Positions 9,239 to 15,750 of a stretch of 64,000 nucleotides of DNA are shown here, piece by piece (position 1 is the stretch's first letter; every line of letters starts with the position of its first letter). The notes beneath the pieces were generated by a model. The model saw only the letters and a list, made by a program, of their open reading frames with translations, was not told the DNA's origin and made no database searches. Origin of the DNA: Sediminibacterium sp. (GTDB taxonomy: Bacteria; Bacteroidota; Bacteroidia; Chitinophagales; Chitinophagaceae); contig NZ_JAUYTR010000023.1 of the NCBI RefSeq assembly GCF_030695065.1, positions 124,001-188,000 on the forward strand, in the 5' to 3' direction. The translations under genes and the position numbers were made by a program.

Positions 9239-9684
9239 TGCCGACCCTGAACCACGAGTACTTTATGCAACAAGCATTAAAGGAAGCACAAGCAGCTTTT
9301 GATGCGGATGAAGTACCCGTGGGAGCAGTGGTGGTAATGAACAATCAAATTATTGCAAGAGCCCATAATCAGGTAGAACTCTTAAACGATTCTACAGCAC
9401 ACGCAGAAATACTCGCACTCACATCTGCCTACAGCTCACTCGGCGCAAAGTATTTACCAGAAGCTACTTTATATGTTACTGTTGAACCCTGCATCATGTG
9501 TTGTGGTGCTATTTACTGGGGCAAAATAGGCAGCATTGTTTATGGGGCTTCAGATGAAAAAAATGGCTATCGCCATCTCACTAAAGAGCAATGGCCCTTT
9601 CATCCCAAGACCGAATTAATTGCAGGTATATTAGAAGCTGACTGTGCATTTTTAATGAAGTCTTTCTTTAGATCGAAACGATAA
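9238..9684 (+). CDS. tadA: tRNA-specific adenosine deaminase / nucleoside deaminase
   Basis: This 148-aa CMP/dCMP-deaminase fold protein has the zinc and proton-shuttle motif HAEI (His55, Glu57) and the second zinc motif PCIMCC (Cys85, Cys88). Segments VPVGAVVV and VYGASDEKNG match TadA, which converts A34 to inosine in tRNA-Arg(ACG). The length is normal. Guanine deaminase is the main alternative, but the MCCGAI.W..I pattern favours TadA. The start overlaps the DUF1080 stop by one base, although the function is unrelated to sugar metabolism. Confidence 0.9.
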   Translation: MPTLNHEYFMQQALKEAQAAFDADEVPVGAVVVMNNQIIARAHNQVELLNDSTAHAEILALTSAYSSLGAKYLPEATLYVTVEPCIMCCGAIYWGKIGSIVYGASDEKNGYRHLTKEQWPFHPKTELIAGILEADCAFLMKSFFRSKR

Positions 9685-9731
9685 CAGCACAAGCAAACAC
9701 TTCGCTCGCTGCCAACTACATTCCTATCATA

Positions 9732-9832
9732 CTCAAACAATCACTTCATTCGCTGCCGATTATTGCATTTACTTATTCTAAGGCTTACTATTGCATGCAA
9801 TAATCGAATGCTCATTCTCGTGATTGTTTGAG
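9732..9832 (+). repeat. 101-bp imperfect palindromic element, copy 1
   Basis: The outer arms are CTCAAACAATCAC (9732-9744) and its exact complement (9820-9832). The inner arms are GATTATTGCAT (9758-9768) and its exact complement (9795-9805). Between them lie unlike 13- and 14-nt segments, and the central loop is 26 nt. The same element recurs in opposite orientation at 11063-11163 with identical total length and loop length. It fills most of the 203-bp gap between tadA and the CIA30 gene. It has no coding capacity, so it resembles a REP/BIME or MITE-like hairpin. Confidence 0.8.
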
Positions 9833-9887
9833 CAATGATTGAATCTGTTGCAGAGAGTAATTTGATATTAAAGCTTTAATTTCAGTT

Positions 9888-10427
9888 ATGATTAATTGGA
9901 TTTTGCTGCTACTCACACTTAATCTGTATCCGAAAAACAATAGAACAGAAATTTATCACTTTTCATCTCAATCAAATTTAAGAGAATGGAGAATCGTGAA
10001 CGATGGGGTGATGGGTGGTATTTCCAAAAGTAATCTTGTTATTACTAGTGAAGGTTACGGGCAATATTCTGGGCATGTTTCTTTGGCAAACAATGGTGGA
10101 TTTGCATCAATTCAGTTGAATCAATCAGCCTCAATACCTACTGAAACTAAATACATAGTTTTACGAGTGAAAGGAGATGGTAAGCAATATGAGTTTAGAA
10201 TAAAGAATGATTTATACCAGTTGGTCTCTTATGTACACCCATTTAAAACTTCAGGTGAATGGCAAAATATACAATTAGCAATTAGTGATTTTTACCCCCA
10301 GTATTTTGGTCAAAAATTAAATAGATCAAACTTTAATTATAAAAATATTGAGCAGATTAGTTTTCTAATTTCCAATAAACAAGAAGAAGATTTTAAAATA
10401 CTAATTGATAACATAATCATGAACTAA
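9888..10427 (+). CDS. CIA30 family protein
   Basis: This 179-aa protein has a hydrophobic N-terminus and the CIA30 galactose-binding-like fold signature, WRIVNDGVMGGISKS, near residue 42, then GHVSLANNGGFASIQL and VLRVKGDGKQYEFRI. The family is named after a mitochondrial complex I assembly factor, but bacterial members are of unknown role. The gene lies with the next one between two inverted palindromic elements, 3 bp from its partner, suggesting a two-gene unit. Confidence 0.83.
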   Translation: MINWILLLLTLNLYPKNNRTEIYHFSSQSNLREWRIVNDGVMGGISKSNLVITSEGYGQYSGHVSLANNGGFASIQLNQSASIPTETKYIVLRVKGDGKQYEFRIKNDLYQLVSYVHPFKTSGEWQNIQLAISDFYPQYFGQKLNRSNFNYKNIEQISFLISNKQEEDFKILIDNIIMN

Positions 10428-10430
10428 ACC

Positions 10431-10970
10431 ATGAGAATACTACTTACGTTAATTTTACTTATGTCATTGGCAAATGTTCGTTCACAAGAAAATATGGACA
10501 ATAAACCAGAGGCATATCTCATTAGAAAAGTGCTCTTACAGTTTCATACAAAAGGATCTATTGTGCTGATTCCTATAGACACTAAGGATATTAAAATGGA
10601 TACGCCTGATACAGAAAGAGAAAGACAATTCTGGCATATATTAGGAAAGTATTTCCCAGAAACTGCAAAAGATAGTTTAACGAAAATAGTTGCTAGTGCG
10701 CCTTGGCTCGATAAAAACATACGAATAAAAAAATTTAAAATACACTTCCCCAAACTGAGCACCAAAGAATCAGAAGACTACAGAGCCATTACAAAAAGAT
10801 TTCATTACGCACCAGTATATTATGTAAGCAACCCAGTATACTCAAAAGACAAGAATACTTTCATCGTTTATATTTATTCACCAGAATCTGGTGCAACTAC
10901 AATTGTAATAAAGAAAAATGCTAAGGGTGTTTGGTATACTGATACTGAGATTTCAGAATATTTAATTTAA
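10431..10970 (+). CDS. Secreted protein of unknown function
   Basis: This 179-aa protein has a clear signal peptide (MRILLTLILLMSLANVRSQ) and a mature part rich in Lys, Ile and Tyr, with predicted alternating beta segments (TKGSIVLIPIDTKDI, NTFIVYIYSP, GATTIVIKK, GVWYTDTEIS). I do not recognise the family. It starts 3 bp after the CIA30 gene and probably shares its transcript. The 348 bp after it hold only hairpin-element copies and the sodA upstream region. Confidence 0.7.
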   Translation: MRILLTLILLMSLANVRSQENMDNKPEAYLIRKVLLQFHTKGSIVLIPIDTKDIKMDTPDTERERQFWHILGKYFPETAKDSLTKIVASAPWLDKNIRIKKFKIHFPKLSTKESEDYRAITKRFHYAPVYYVSNPVYSKDKNTFIVYIYSPESGATTIVIKKNAKGVWYTDTEISEYLI

Positions 10971-10996
10971 AACAGTCTTAATTTACATTCTATGTA

Positions 10997-11190
10997 CTCG
11001 GGCAATCACGTAAATGAGCATTCATGGAATAACATTTCACGCAAATATGAAGGATGGATGTGCTCAAAAAAGCACGTGAATGAGCATTCGATTATTGCAT
11101 TCAAAAGTGAGCTAAATATTAAGTACATGCAATAATCGGCCGCGAATGAAGTGATTGTTTGAGCACATCCATGCAATAATCGGCCGCGAA
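10997..11190 (+). repeat. Degenerate palindromic element (copy 3) interrupted by copy 2
   Basis: Bases 10997-11023 match the arm of the 101-bp element with about five differences (CTCgggCAATCACGtaAATGAGCATTC). Bases 11171-11190 repeat 20 bases of the opposite arm exactly (as at 11127-11146). The complete copy at 11063-11163 lies between these half-elements, as if inserted into the loop of an older copy. This and copy 2 occupy most of the 348-bp gene-free stretch 10971-11318. Confidence 0.6.
11063..11163 (-). repeat. 101-bp imperfect palindromic element, copy 2 (inverted relative to copy 1)
   Basis: Left arm 11063-11100, 26-nt loop 11101-11126, right arm 11127-11163. Reverse-complemented, it aligns with 9732-9832 over its whole length with few differences outside the loop. 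Additional flanking complementarity (GGATGTG and CACATCC) extends the hairpin. The two copies bracket the CIA30 gene and its neighbour as inverted repeats. Confidence 0.8.
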
Positions 11191-11318
11191 CGTGGCATTT
11201 TACTCACCTCATGCACTATCAATGTCGAATTCCGAAACAAATCCTCCATTTAACACACAGTTAAACCAATGCCACGTAAATTTGTAATAGATTATTATAC
11301 ATTTTAAATAGAAACTTT

Positions 11319-11924
11319 ATGTCATTTACACTAGCACCTTTACCCTACGCACACGATGCACTAGAACCGCATATTGATACAACAACCATGCAAATTCACC
11401 ATGGTAAGCACCACCAAGCTTATGTAGACAATTTAAATAAAGCCGTTGCTGGTACACCCAACGAAGGAAAGTCTATTGAAGAATTGGTGAAAGCAGCAGG
11501 CAGTATTAGCCCTGCAGTGCGTAACAATGGCGGTGGTCATTGGAACCATACTTTTTTCTGGGAGAGCTTAGCAGCCAATGCAGGTGGTACACCTACAGGC
11601 GCTTTGGCTGAAGCAATTGATGCCGCTTTTGGATCATTTGATGCATTCAAAGAAAAATTTGCAGCTGCCGGTATGACTCGTTTTGGAAGTGGTTGGGCTT
11701 GGTTAATAGTAAAAGAGGGTAAGTTAGAAGTAAGTTCTACGCCTAACCAAGACAATCCTTTGATGGATGTTGCTGAAGTAAAAGGAACGCCTATTTTAGG
11801 AGCAGATGTTTGGGAACACGCTTATTACTTAAAATACCAAAATCGTAGAGCTGATTATTTAGCCGCTTTTTGGAACGTAGTAAATTGGAGTAAAGTTGCT
11901 GAGCGTTTTACAGCAGCTAAGTAA
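11319..11924 (+). CDS. sodA: Superoxide dismutase, Mn-type
   Basis: This 201-aa cytoplasmic enzyme has all four metal ligands: His in [12 protein letters not shown], His in GHWNHTFFW, and Asp and His in [18 protein letters not shown]. The residues around the second ligand (NGGGHWNH) and the STPNQDNPL segment, with Gln, favour manganese over iron. It is monocistronic: a strong terminator follows, and the upstream gap holds repeats. Cambialistic use of Fe cannot be excluded by sequence. Confidence 0.96.
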   Translation: MSFTLAPLPYAHDALEPHIDTTTMQIHHGKHHQAYVDNLNKAVAGTPNEGKSIEELVKAAGSISPAVRNNGGGHWNHTFFWESLAANAGGTPTGALAEAIDAAFGSFDAFKEKFAAAGMTRFGSGWAWLIVKEGKLEVSSTPNQDNPLMDVAEVKGTPILGADVWEHAYYLKYQNRRADYLAAFWNVVNWSKVAERFTAAK

Positions 11925-11944
11925 ATTAAAAATGTTATTTTCAC

Positions 11945-11979
11945 ATCACGCTGTAGCATTCTGCAGCGTGATTTTTTTT
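11945..11979 (+). terminator. Rho-independent terminator of sodA
   Basis: A perfect 9-bp stem (ATCACGCTG with CAGCGTGAT) is followed by eight T, 20 nt after the sodA stop codon and 12 nt before the next gene. Confidence 0.9.
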
Positions 11980-11991
11980 AAATAAGCTTTT

Positions 11992-12588
11992 ATGAAAAAC
12001 CTACTCGCCTTTTTTTTAGTCAGCAGTTTATTAATTGCCTGTGCAGGAAATGATAAAACCATTATTATTATGAGCAAAGGGGAAGCAACCGTTGACTTAA
12101 ACGCAGGTACCATAAAAGCAAAAGACGGTGCAGGTCATGAAGAAAAATTAGTAGCCGTAAATAAAGCCGATATCAGTTTTAAACTAAATACCCCTACTGG
12201 TGAAGCTACTGTTCAATTAAAAGAAAATGGATTGTACATCATTAATGTAAAAAATGATACCATCATCGGCAGCTATCAGCAGTATACCAGCGCCAATCAA
12301 GCGCAAAAAGTAATGAGCCAAGAAAGTCTTGCACAAAAACTTGATTCTTTACAACAATTGAGTCAAGGGAAAAATGTTTCTGCAGCAAATAGAAATTTTT
12401 TCATCCTACCTAACCAAGCCACGCTCATTTCAAATAATCCACAAGCACAAGTAGTAGGACCTTACCATCAAATGCGTTCAGCAGAAAGAGTAAATGGAAA
12501 AGATCCAGAAATTTATCGCTTTTACAGCATTAAAGAAATCAGGGAAATGATAACCAAACTTCAAGCTCTTACTGTTGCCCCTGAATAG
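11992..12588 (+). CDS. Predicted lipoprotein of unknown function
   Basis: This 198-aa protein has a signal ending in LLIACAGN, a typical lipobox with acylated Cys at about residue 17. The mature part has short beta-rich segments (GEATVDLNAGTIKAKDG, GEATVQLKENGLYIINVK) and a Gln-rich helical part. I do not recognise a family. It is separated from sodA by a terminator and converges with yidD, leaving only 2 bp between the stop codons. Confidence 0.75.
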   Translation: MKNLLAFFLVSSLLIACAGNDKTIIIMSKGEATVDLNAGTIKAKDGAGHEEKLVAVNKADISFKLNTPTGEATVQLKENGLYIINVKNDTIIGSYQQYTSANQAQKVMSQESLAQKLDSLQQLSQGKNVSAANRNFFILPNQATLISNNPQAQVVGPYHQMRSAERVNGKDPEIYRFYSIKEIREMITKLQALTVAPE

Positions 12589-12590
12589 GT

Positions 12591-12887
12591 TTAAGGTACT
12601 GGATCCCAGCCAGAACCACCACCAGGTCTACATTTGCTGAGCCTTTTAATTAATAGCCAGCCCCCTTTAAACAAGCCATATTTTTTCAATGCTTGTTCTC
12701 CATATTGAGAACAGGTGGGAACAAATCTACACTTGGGTCCCATTACAGGAGAGATAATGTATTGGTAAATTTTAATAAATGGAATCAATAAATATCCAAG
12801 CATTCGCGTGATAGAAAACGCTTTTAGTGTTTGATCTTTTTTTATGGCGGGTTTATTACAGCTGCTACACATTTGGAGTTGGTTCAC
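12591..12887 (-). CDS. yidD: Membrane protein insertion efficiency factor YidD
   Basis: This 98-aa protein contains the whole YidD domain: LIPFIKIYQYIISP, then GPKCRFVPTCSQYGEQAL, then GLFKGGWLLIKRLSKCRPGG and the terminal GWDPVP. It has three conserved Cys in this core and a short N-terminal extension with a CSSC motif. YidD helps YidC and Sec insert inner-membrane proteins. The start overlaps the end of rnpA by 23 bp. A later start at the Met of SITRMLGYLL is possible but leaves out no core residues. Confidence 0.93.
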   Translation of the reverse strand: MNQLQMCSSCNKPAIKKDQTLKAFSITRMLGYLLIPFIKIYQYIISPVMGPKCRFVPTCSQYGEQALKKYGLFKGGWLLIKRLSKCRPGGGSGWDPVP

Positions 12888-13323
12888 TTATTTTCCGAAT
12901 CAATTTTTCCAATGTTTTTTCCATTGCTATTTGCAGGTCTGCAAAAACGGGTAGCTCTTTTCCGATGTATAAAAAAAACACATTCAGTGCTTGTTGATTT
13001 GCAACCACTGTTTTATAGAGCGGCTGCTTTTGGGTTCGGTATACTTCTCGCAATAATCGCTTTACTTTGTTTCTATCATGGGCTTTTTTAAAAATACGCG
13101 AACTAACGCCAACCCCGGCTTGAACCAAAGCCGCATCACTCAGCTTAATTTCAGAGTTGGCTATAGCACCACTTGCCGACTCATCAGAAACTGATTGATC
13201 AGTTACTGTATAAAACACTTTAATAGGAAAGACACTAAATGATTTACCCTTGGCAAATAATTCCTCCAGGGCTTTTCGGCTCTTGAGTTTTTCTTGCTTT
13301 GAATATGTATTATTAGTTGTCAT
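12865..13323 (-). CDS. rnpA: Ribonuclease P protein component
   Basis: This 152-aa protein has the RnpA start (SKQEKLKSRKALEELFAKGKS) and the RNR-type basic signature KKAHDRNKVKRLLREVYR. It is a little longer than usual because of a Ser/Ala-rich insertion (SVSDESASGAIANSEIK) around residues 50-66. It binds RNase P RNA for 5' tRNA processing. It lies after rpmH and before yidD, the classic order, but a terminator hairpin separates it from rpmH. Confidence 0.94.
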   Translation of the reverse strand: MTTNNTYSKQEKLKSRKALEELFAKGKSFSVFPIKVFYTVTDQSVSDESASGAIANSEIKLSDAALVQAGVGVSSRIFKKAHDRNKVKRLLREVYRTQKQPLYKTVVANQQALNVFFLYIGKELPVFADLQIAMEKTLEKLIRKISEPTPNV

Positions 13324-13330
13324 TAATTAC

Positions 13331-13365
13331 AAAAATAAAAAAGCTCCGTCACAAAGACGGAGCTT
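13331..13365 (-). terminator. Terminator/attenuator between rpmH and rnpA
   Basis: On the minus strand, a perfect 10-bp stem (AAGCTCCGTC with GACGGAGCTT, 5-nt loop) is followed by TTTTATTTTT, ending 7 nt before the rnpA start codon. It lies 58 nt past rpmH. It should terminate most rpmH transcripts and occupies the rnpA translation initiation region in any read-through. Confidence 0.85.
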
Positions 13366-13423
13366 AATATGATCATGCCCTACAACATTCATCTGAATGC
13401 TGTACCCTAAGGGGTGTGGGGGA

Positions 13424-13579
13424 TTACTTTAATCCTTTTTCGCTAGAAACAGAAAGTTTCTTGCGGCCTTTCGCTCTGCGGCTTGCCAGTACTTTACGGC
13501 CATTAGCAGACTCCATACGTTTACGGAAACCGTGTACGGTTTTACGACGACGCTTGTGTGGTTGGAATGTACGTTTCAT
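13424..13579 (-). CDS. rpmH: 50S ribosomal protein L34
   Basis: This 51-aa protein starts [18 protein letters not shown] and continues with [17 protein letters not shown], then a Lys-rich tail ending EKGLK, the normal L34 with the short Bacteroidota extension. It is highly basic and fits in the large ribosomal subunit. It has its own upstream promoter (13660-13690) and precedes rnpA and yidD. Confidence 0.98.
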   Translation of the reverse strand: MKRTFQPHKRRRKTVHGFRKRMESANGRKVLASRRAKGRKKLSVSSEKGLK

Positions 13580-13659
13580 TGATGTCTTTTTTTACTAACC
13601 CTAAAATATGGTTTCATTTCATTGCTGCAGTCACCATACCGCCGCTTGTGAAAGGACGG

Positions 13660-13690
13660 CAAAATTAAGTAAAAAAGGTTAATGACCCAA
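13660..13690 (-). promoter_or_regulatory. Bacteroidota-type promoter of rpmH
   Basis: On the minus strand, TTG (13690-13688), a 20-nt spacer and TAATTTTG (13667-13660) fit the TTTG / TAnnTTTG consensus. The -33 part overlaps the end of murI. It implies a leader of about 70 nt before rpmH. Confidence 0.55.
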
Positions 13691-14509
13691 CAGTATATGC
13701 TCCGATTTCAGCGATTTTCCGAAGAAAATGGCTCCTTTTTCATCAAAATCAGTAGTAGAGTCGGTGGTACAGAACCTTATACGCCCATTTTTAGAGCAAT
13801 TATCGGCCATGGCAGGATGACGTTCAAGATAATTCACCAAACTTTGGGCAACAATTTCACCTTGTGAAACCACTTGAATATGCTTGGGTATATTGGCTTC
13901 TATTTTAGGAATTAACAATGGATAATGGGTGCATGCCAATAAAATAGTATCAATGGCAGGTGACTGAACCAATAACTGCCCCAAACTCTCTTTTACAAAA
14001 TAGTCTGCACCAACACCTTCGTGCTCTCCATTTTCGATCAATGGCACCCACATAGGGCAAGCTTGTTGAAACACGGCCATATCAGGAAAAAAATGTGCAA
14101 TCTCCAATAAATAACTCTCGCTGTTCACCGTTCCCTTGGTGGCTAAAACACCCAGCTGTCCCGATTCGGAGAAACGACCAATCACTTCCGCGGTGGGTCT
14201 AATCACCCCTAATACCCTTTTACTCGGACCAAATTGGGCTAAATTTTTTTGCTGTATGGTACGAAGGGCTTTGGCAGAAGCGGTATTACAAGCCAAGACT
14301 ACTAACTCACAACCTTGGTTAAAAAACCATTGTACTGCTTCTAAAGTGTATTGGTAAACTGTATCAAAAGATCGAGTTCCATAAGGTGCGCGGGCATTAT
14401 CCCCCAAATACAAGTAATCGTATTGAGGTAATTCCTTTACCAATTCTTTCAAAATGGTTAATCCTCCATATCCACTATCAAAAACGCCAATTGGTGATGG
14501 TTGATGCAT
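13679..14509 (-). CDS. murI: Glutamate racemase
   Basis: This 276-aa protein interconverts L- and D-glutamate for peptidoglycan. The N-terminal GVFDSGYGGLTILKEL, the first catalytic Cys in VVLACNTASAKAL and the second in LLACTHYPLL are all present, as is the YLGDNARAPYGTRS segment. The start is 21 nt (minus direction) after the terminator T-tract of the OmpH gene. Length is normal and no frameshift is seen. Confidence 0.97.
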   Translation of the reverse strand: MHQPSPIGVFDSGYGGLTILKELVKELPQYDYLYLGDNARAPYGTRSFDTVYQYTLEAVQWFFNQGCELVVLACNTASAKALRTIQQKNLAQFGPSKRVLGVIRPTAEVIGRFSESGQLGVLATKGTVNSESYLLEIAHFFPDMAVFQQACPMWVPLIENGEHEGVGADYFVKESLGQLLVQSPAIDTILLACTHYPLLIPKIEANIPKHIQVVSQGEIVAQSLVNYLERHPAMADNCSKNGRIRFCTTDSTTDFDEKGAIFFGKSLKSEHILLGH

Positions 14510-14520
14510 ACGCTAAAGAT

Positions 14521-14558
14521 AAAAACAAAAAGCCTCTCTGAAACAAATCAGAGAGGCT
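14521..14558 (-). terminator. Rho-independent terminator of the bamA/OmpH block
   Basis: A perfect 11-bp stem (AGCCTCTCTGA with its complement, 6-nt loop) is followed on the minus strand by TTTTTGTTTTT. It lies 22 nt past the stop of the second OmpH gene and 12 nt before the murI start. Confidence 0.9.
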
Positions 14559-14580
14559 GTAAAATATGTTTTGCTTAAAA

Positions 14581-15183
14581 TTATCCCTTACCTGCTGGTT
14601 TAGGCTTAGCTGGAGCAGAACTGCTTCCAGAAGCAGCTTTCCAAGCATCTTCAATATCCTTTGGCAAAGGCAGTTTAAGTTTTTGCGCAACTCGAATAGT
14701 AATATTATCTAGCAAATTGGGCCTTGCATATGGAGATATCGTCTCAGCCTTTAATACCAACGTATACTTTTGCTCTGAAACTACATCCTGTACAGCTGCG
14801 TACAATTTTTCTCTATAAGGATTTACCAATTCTTCGTATTTGGCTTGCTCCATTTGCTGAGAATACTCTTGCCAGTTTACTAATTTATAACGCAACTGTA
14901 ATATTTCTCTAGTTGCTAATTCTCTTGCTTTAGCAGGCATAGTTGCAGAATCTTTTTTGAAGATGCTGTCTCTACGCTGAAAATCTGACACATTGTACTT
15001 GTATTCTTCTTGCAAAGAATCTAGTCTGTAACTATTTAATAAGGTATCAATTTTAGCAATACCAGGAAATAATGAAAGAGCCGCTTGCTCATCAAAGTAT
15101 CCTATTTTAACCTGTGCACTTGCGCTGTTAGAAAAAAGTGTAACCGCTGCAAAAGCCACACACACAAAAAGAAATTTTTTCAT
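14581..15183 (-). CDS. OmpH/Skp family periplasmic chaperone (second copy)
   Basis: This 200-aa protein has a signal peptide (MKKFLFVCVAFAAVTLFSNSASAQ) and begins the mature part VKIGYFDEQAALSLFPG, typical of OmpH. The centre is a long charged helical region (residues 45-130), the coiled-coil tentacle of Skp-like chaperones. It ends in a Pro/Ser/Ala/Lys-rich tail. It follows another OmpH gene by 32 bp and BamA upstream; the products would carry unfolded barrels to the BAM machine. Confidence 0.88.
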   Translation of the reverse strand: MKKFLFVCVAFAAVTLFSNSASAQVKIGYFDEQAALSLFPGIAKIDTLLNSYRLDSLQEEYKYNVSDFQRRDSIFKKDSATMPAKARELATREILQLRYKLVNWQEYSQQMEQAKYEELVNPYREKLYAAVQDVVSEQKYTLVLKAETISPYARPNLLDNITIRVAQKLKLPLPKDIEDAWKAASGSSSAPAKPKPAGKG

Positions 15184-15215
15184 TGTAATGAAATTTATTG
15201 TTTGTTTTTGATTGA

Positions 15216-15734
15216 CTAATTTTTAATGCCCAGCTCTCTTAAAACCTCATCTGATTTATCAAGTTTTGGGTCGGCAAATATAACGGTAATTCCTTCACTT
15301 TTATCTAAGATAAAATCATAAACCCTTGCTACGGCTATTTTTTGAATAGCATTGTATACTTTATCTTGAATAGGTTTAACTAATTTTTGGCGCTCTTTAA
15401 ACAAATCTCCCTCGTAACCAAAGCGCTTTTTTTGCAAATCGCGAATTTCTTTTTCTTTTACAAATAGTTCATCTTCGCGCTTTTTCTTTAATTCATCGGT
15501 AAGCATGATTTGCTCAGCCTCATAATTCTTGTACATTTTATCTAAAACAGCCTGCTTATCATCAATCTCTTTTTGCCACTGCTCCCCTACTAATTGTAGT
15601 TTTTTATCGGCATCTCTGTATTCCGGAATCTTGCTCAGGATATACTTGGTATCAATAATGGCATAACGTTGTTGTGCTACAGCAGCTGTAGAAAGTAATA
15701 ATAATGTGGTAAATGCTACTAGAATTTTTTTCAT
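15216..15734 (-). CDS. OmpH/Skp family periplasmic chaperone (first copy)
   Basis: I choose the start at 15734 because it gives a normal signal peptide (MKKILVAFTTLLLLSTAAVAQ); a longer open frame upstream would overlap bamA. The mature protein starts QRYAIIDTKYILSKIPEY and has a long Lys/Glu-rich coiled coil, then VYNAIQKIAVARVYDFILDKSEG. It sits 16 bp after bamA. It is related to, but clearly diverged from, the copy at 14581. Confidence 0.9.
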   Translation of the reverse strand: MKKILVAFTTLLLLSTAAVAQQRYAIIDTKYILSKIPEYRDADKKLQLVGEQWQKEIDDKQAVLDKMYKNYEAEQIMLTDELKKKREDELFVKEKEIRDLQKKRFGYEGDLFKERQKLVKPIQDKVYNAIQKIAVARVYDFILDKSEGITVIFADPKLDKSDEVLRELGIKN

Positions 15735-15750
15735 ACCTAATTTTTTATGG

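Noticed and set aside
12831..13091. Plus-strand open frame over yidD and rnpA
   Set aside because: It is a shadow of two well-conserved minus-strand genes and has no recognisable features.
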